From: Exiguobacterium sp. Leaf196
Lineage (GTDB): Bacteria > Bacillota > Bacilli > Exiguobacteriales > Exiguobacteriaceae
Assembly: GCF_001423965.1 (NCBI RefSeq)
Contig: NZ_LMPV01000006.1
Span: 496,001-560,000 of the forward strand
Length of the DNA: 64,000 bases
Direction of reading: 5' to 3'
The notes below the pieces were generated by a model. The model was given only the letters and a program-made list of their open reading frames with translations. It was not told the origin of the DNA and did not search any database. Below, one piece after another: positions 63,181-64,000 of the stretch (position 1 is its first letter; each line of letters begins with the position of its first letter). The translations under genes were made by a program, and so were the position numbers.

Positions 63181-64000
63181 TCAATCCTCCATCGTCGATA
63201 AATCGCCCGTTTCCAAGTTCAACTCCCATGCTTTCAGAACACGGCGCATGATTTTACCACTTCGTGTCTTCGGCAACTTATCTCGGAAATCAATTTCTCT
63301 TGGGGCCGCGTGAGCAGCTAGACCTTCCTTGACGAATGCTTGGATTTCTTGTTTTAATTCATCCGTTGGCTCATAACCATCACGTAAGGCAATGAATGCC
63401 TTAATGATTTCGCCTCGCACCGGGTCTGGTTTCCCGATGACTCCGGCTTCCGCGACTGCTGGGTGCTCAACGAGACGGCTTTCAACTTCAAACGGACCGA
63501 CCCGTTCTCCAGCGGTCATGATGACGTCATCAACACGCCCCTGGAACCAGAAATAGCCTTCATCGTCCATATAGGCAGAATCGCCTGACACATACCATCC
63601 TTTAAAGAAATAGGATTCATATTTTTGTGGATTGTTCCAAATTTGACGCATCATCGATGGCCACGGTGTTTTCAAGGCAAGGTTACCCATCCGGAACGGT
63701 GGTAACTCGTTTCCTTGATCATCAATGATCGCAGCTTGGGTTCCTGGAATTGGTTTCCCCATCGATCCCGGTTTAATGTCCATCGACTTGTAGTTACAAA
63801 TCATCATCGCGCCCGTTTCTGTCATCCACCATGTATCATGAATGCGTTGGTCAAATGCTTCTTTTCCCCAACGAATAACTTCTGGATTCAATGGTTCTCC
63901 GACAGACAACACATGACGAAGACTTGAAAGATCATGGTGATTCGCGACGTCCGCCCCCGCTCCCATTAACATCCGGAAAGCAGTTGGCGCGCTATACCAG
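63181..64000 (-). CDS. acsA: Acetyl-CoA synthetase, C-terminal part (cut by the window edge)
   Basis: The last about 273 residues of an AMP-forming acetyl-CoA synthetase are visible; the N-terminal part lies beyond the right edge. The first residues read WYSAPTAFRMLMGAG. Later come WWMTETGAMMI (acyl-adenylate), WYVSGDSAYMDDEGYFWFQG-type hinge region and PKTRSGKIMRRVL, where the Lys is the site acetylated by AcuA to switch the enzyme off. In B. subtilis acsA lies near tyrS and rpsD, as here. It makes acetyl-CoA from acetate, complementing ackA. No regulatory region is visible. Confidence 0.93.
   Translation of the reverse strand, partial: WYSAPTAFRMLMGAGADVANHHDLSSLRHVLSVGEPLNPEVIRWGKEAFDQRIHDTWWMTETGAMMICNYKSMDIKPGSMGKPIPGTQAAIIDDQGNELPPFRMGNLALKTPWPSMMRQIWNNPQKYESYFFKGWYVSGDSAYMDDEGYFWFQGRVDDVIMTAGERVGPFEVESRLVEHPAVAEAGVIGKPDPVRGEIIKAFIALRDGYEPTDELKQEIQAFVKEGLAAHAAPREIDFRDKLPKTRSGKIMRRVLKAWELNLETGDLSTMED

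Overview
The window is a chromosomal segment of a low- to mid-GC Firmicute of the order Bacillales, most likely Exiguobacterium. That is an inference from gene order, protein sequence and secretion/regulatory signals; no database was searched. The gene order closely follows the classical Bacillus subtilis block tyrS-rpsD-ytsP-ezrA ... tpx-ytxK-ackA ... ytoI-ytpI-nrnA-dnaE-accDA-pfkA-pyk-(ytwI)-citZ-icd-mdh ... phoPR-polA-mutM-coaE-gapB-speD-nrdR-dnaB-dnaI-thrS-infC-rpmI-rplT ... ysdC-ysgA-pheST. Nearly everything from 2.2 to 41.9 kb lies on the minus strand. No rRNA, tRNA, insertion sequence, prophage or CRISPR array was seen.

Layout. 1-2.2 kb: the start of a Mur ligase (murE-like), then a MarR regulator with a translationally coupled MFS transporter. 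2.2-9.8 kb: pheST behind a T-box, ysgA, ysdC, a dUTPase and the infC-rpmI-rplT operon behind an L20-type leader. 10-12.7 kb: a PerR-type catalase gene and an orphan secreted beta-helix protein. 12.9-24.4 kb: thrS (T-box), dnaB-dnaI, nrdR, a small unknown gene, speD behind an unusual structured leader, gapB with a perfect cre site, coaE, mutM, polA. 24.5-38.6 kb: phoPR, a two-gene insertion (yuiD-like and a zinc alcohol dehydrogenase), mdh-icd-citZ, ytwI, pyk, pfkA, accA-accD and a GntR/FadR regulator with its own operator. 38.7-52.4 kb: dnaE, nrnA, ytpI, ytoI, an M24 peptidase, an SDR oxidoreductase, a universal stress protein, a 3D-domain secreted protein, ackA-ytxK, tpx and an NAD kinase. 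52.4-64 kb: a MerR/TipA-type regulator, an amidohydrolase, ezrA, a free methionine sulfoxide reductase, rpsD with an S4 leader, bioY with a BirA operator, tyrS with a T-box, a class A penicillin-binding protein with a long charged tail, and the C-terminal part of acsA.

Functional theme. This is a housekeeping region for translation, replication start, repair, central carbon metabolism and fatty acid supply. The regulatory layer is rich and legible: three T-boxes (Phe, Thr, Tyr), two ribosomal-protein leaders, CcpA sites at gapB and citZ, a PerR box at katA, a BirA box at bioY, a FadR-like palindrome before accDA, and a 19-bp-spacer MerR promoter.

The best candidate for something undescribed is the 5' leader of speD (18885-19013). 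It has an 11-bp closing stem, three internal hairpins, and a C5 tract that could pair with the G6 Shine-Dalgarno sequence, and I cannot match it to a riboswitch class I know. Secondary oddities are a one-residue deletion in the AccD zinc ribbon, a degenerate PHP site in DnaE, an internal ribosome binding site inside the TipA-type regulator, and a terminator directly in front of dnaB.
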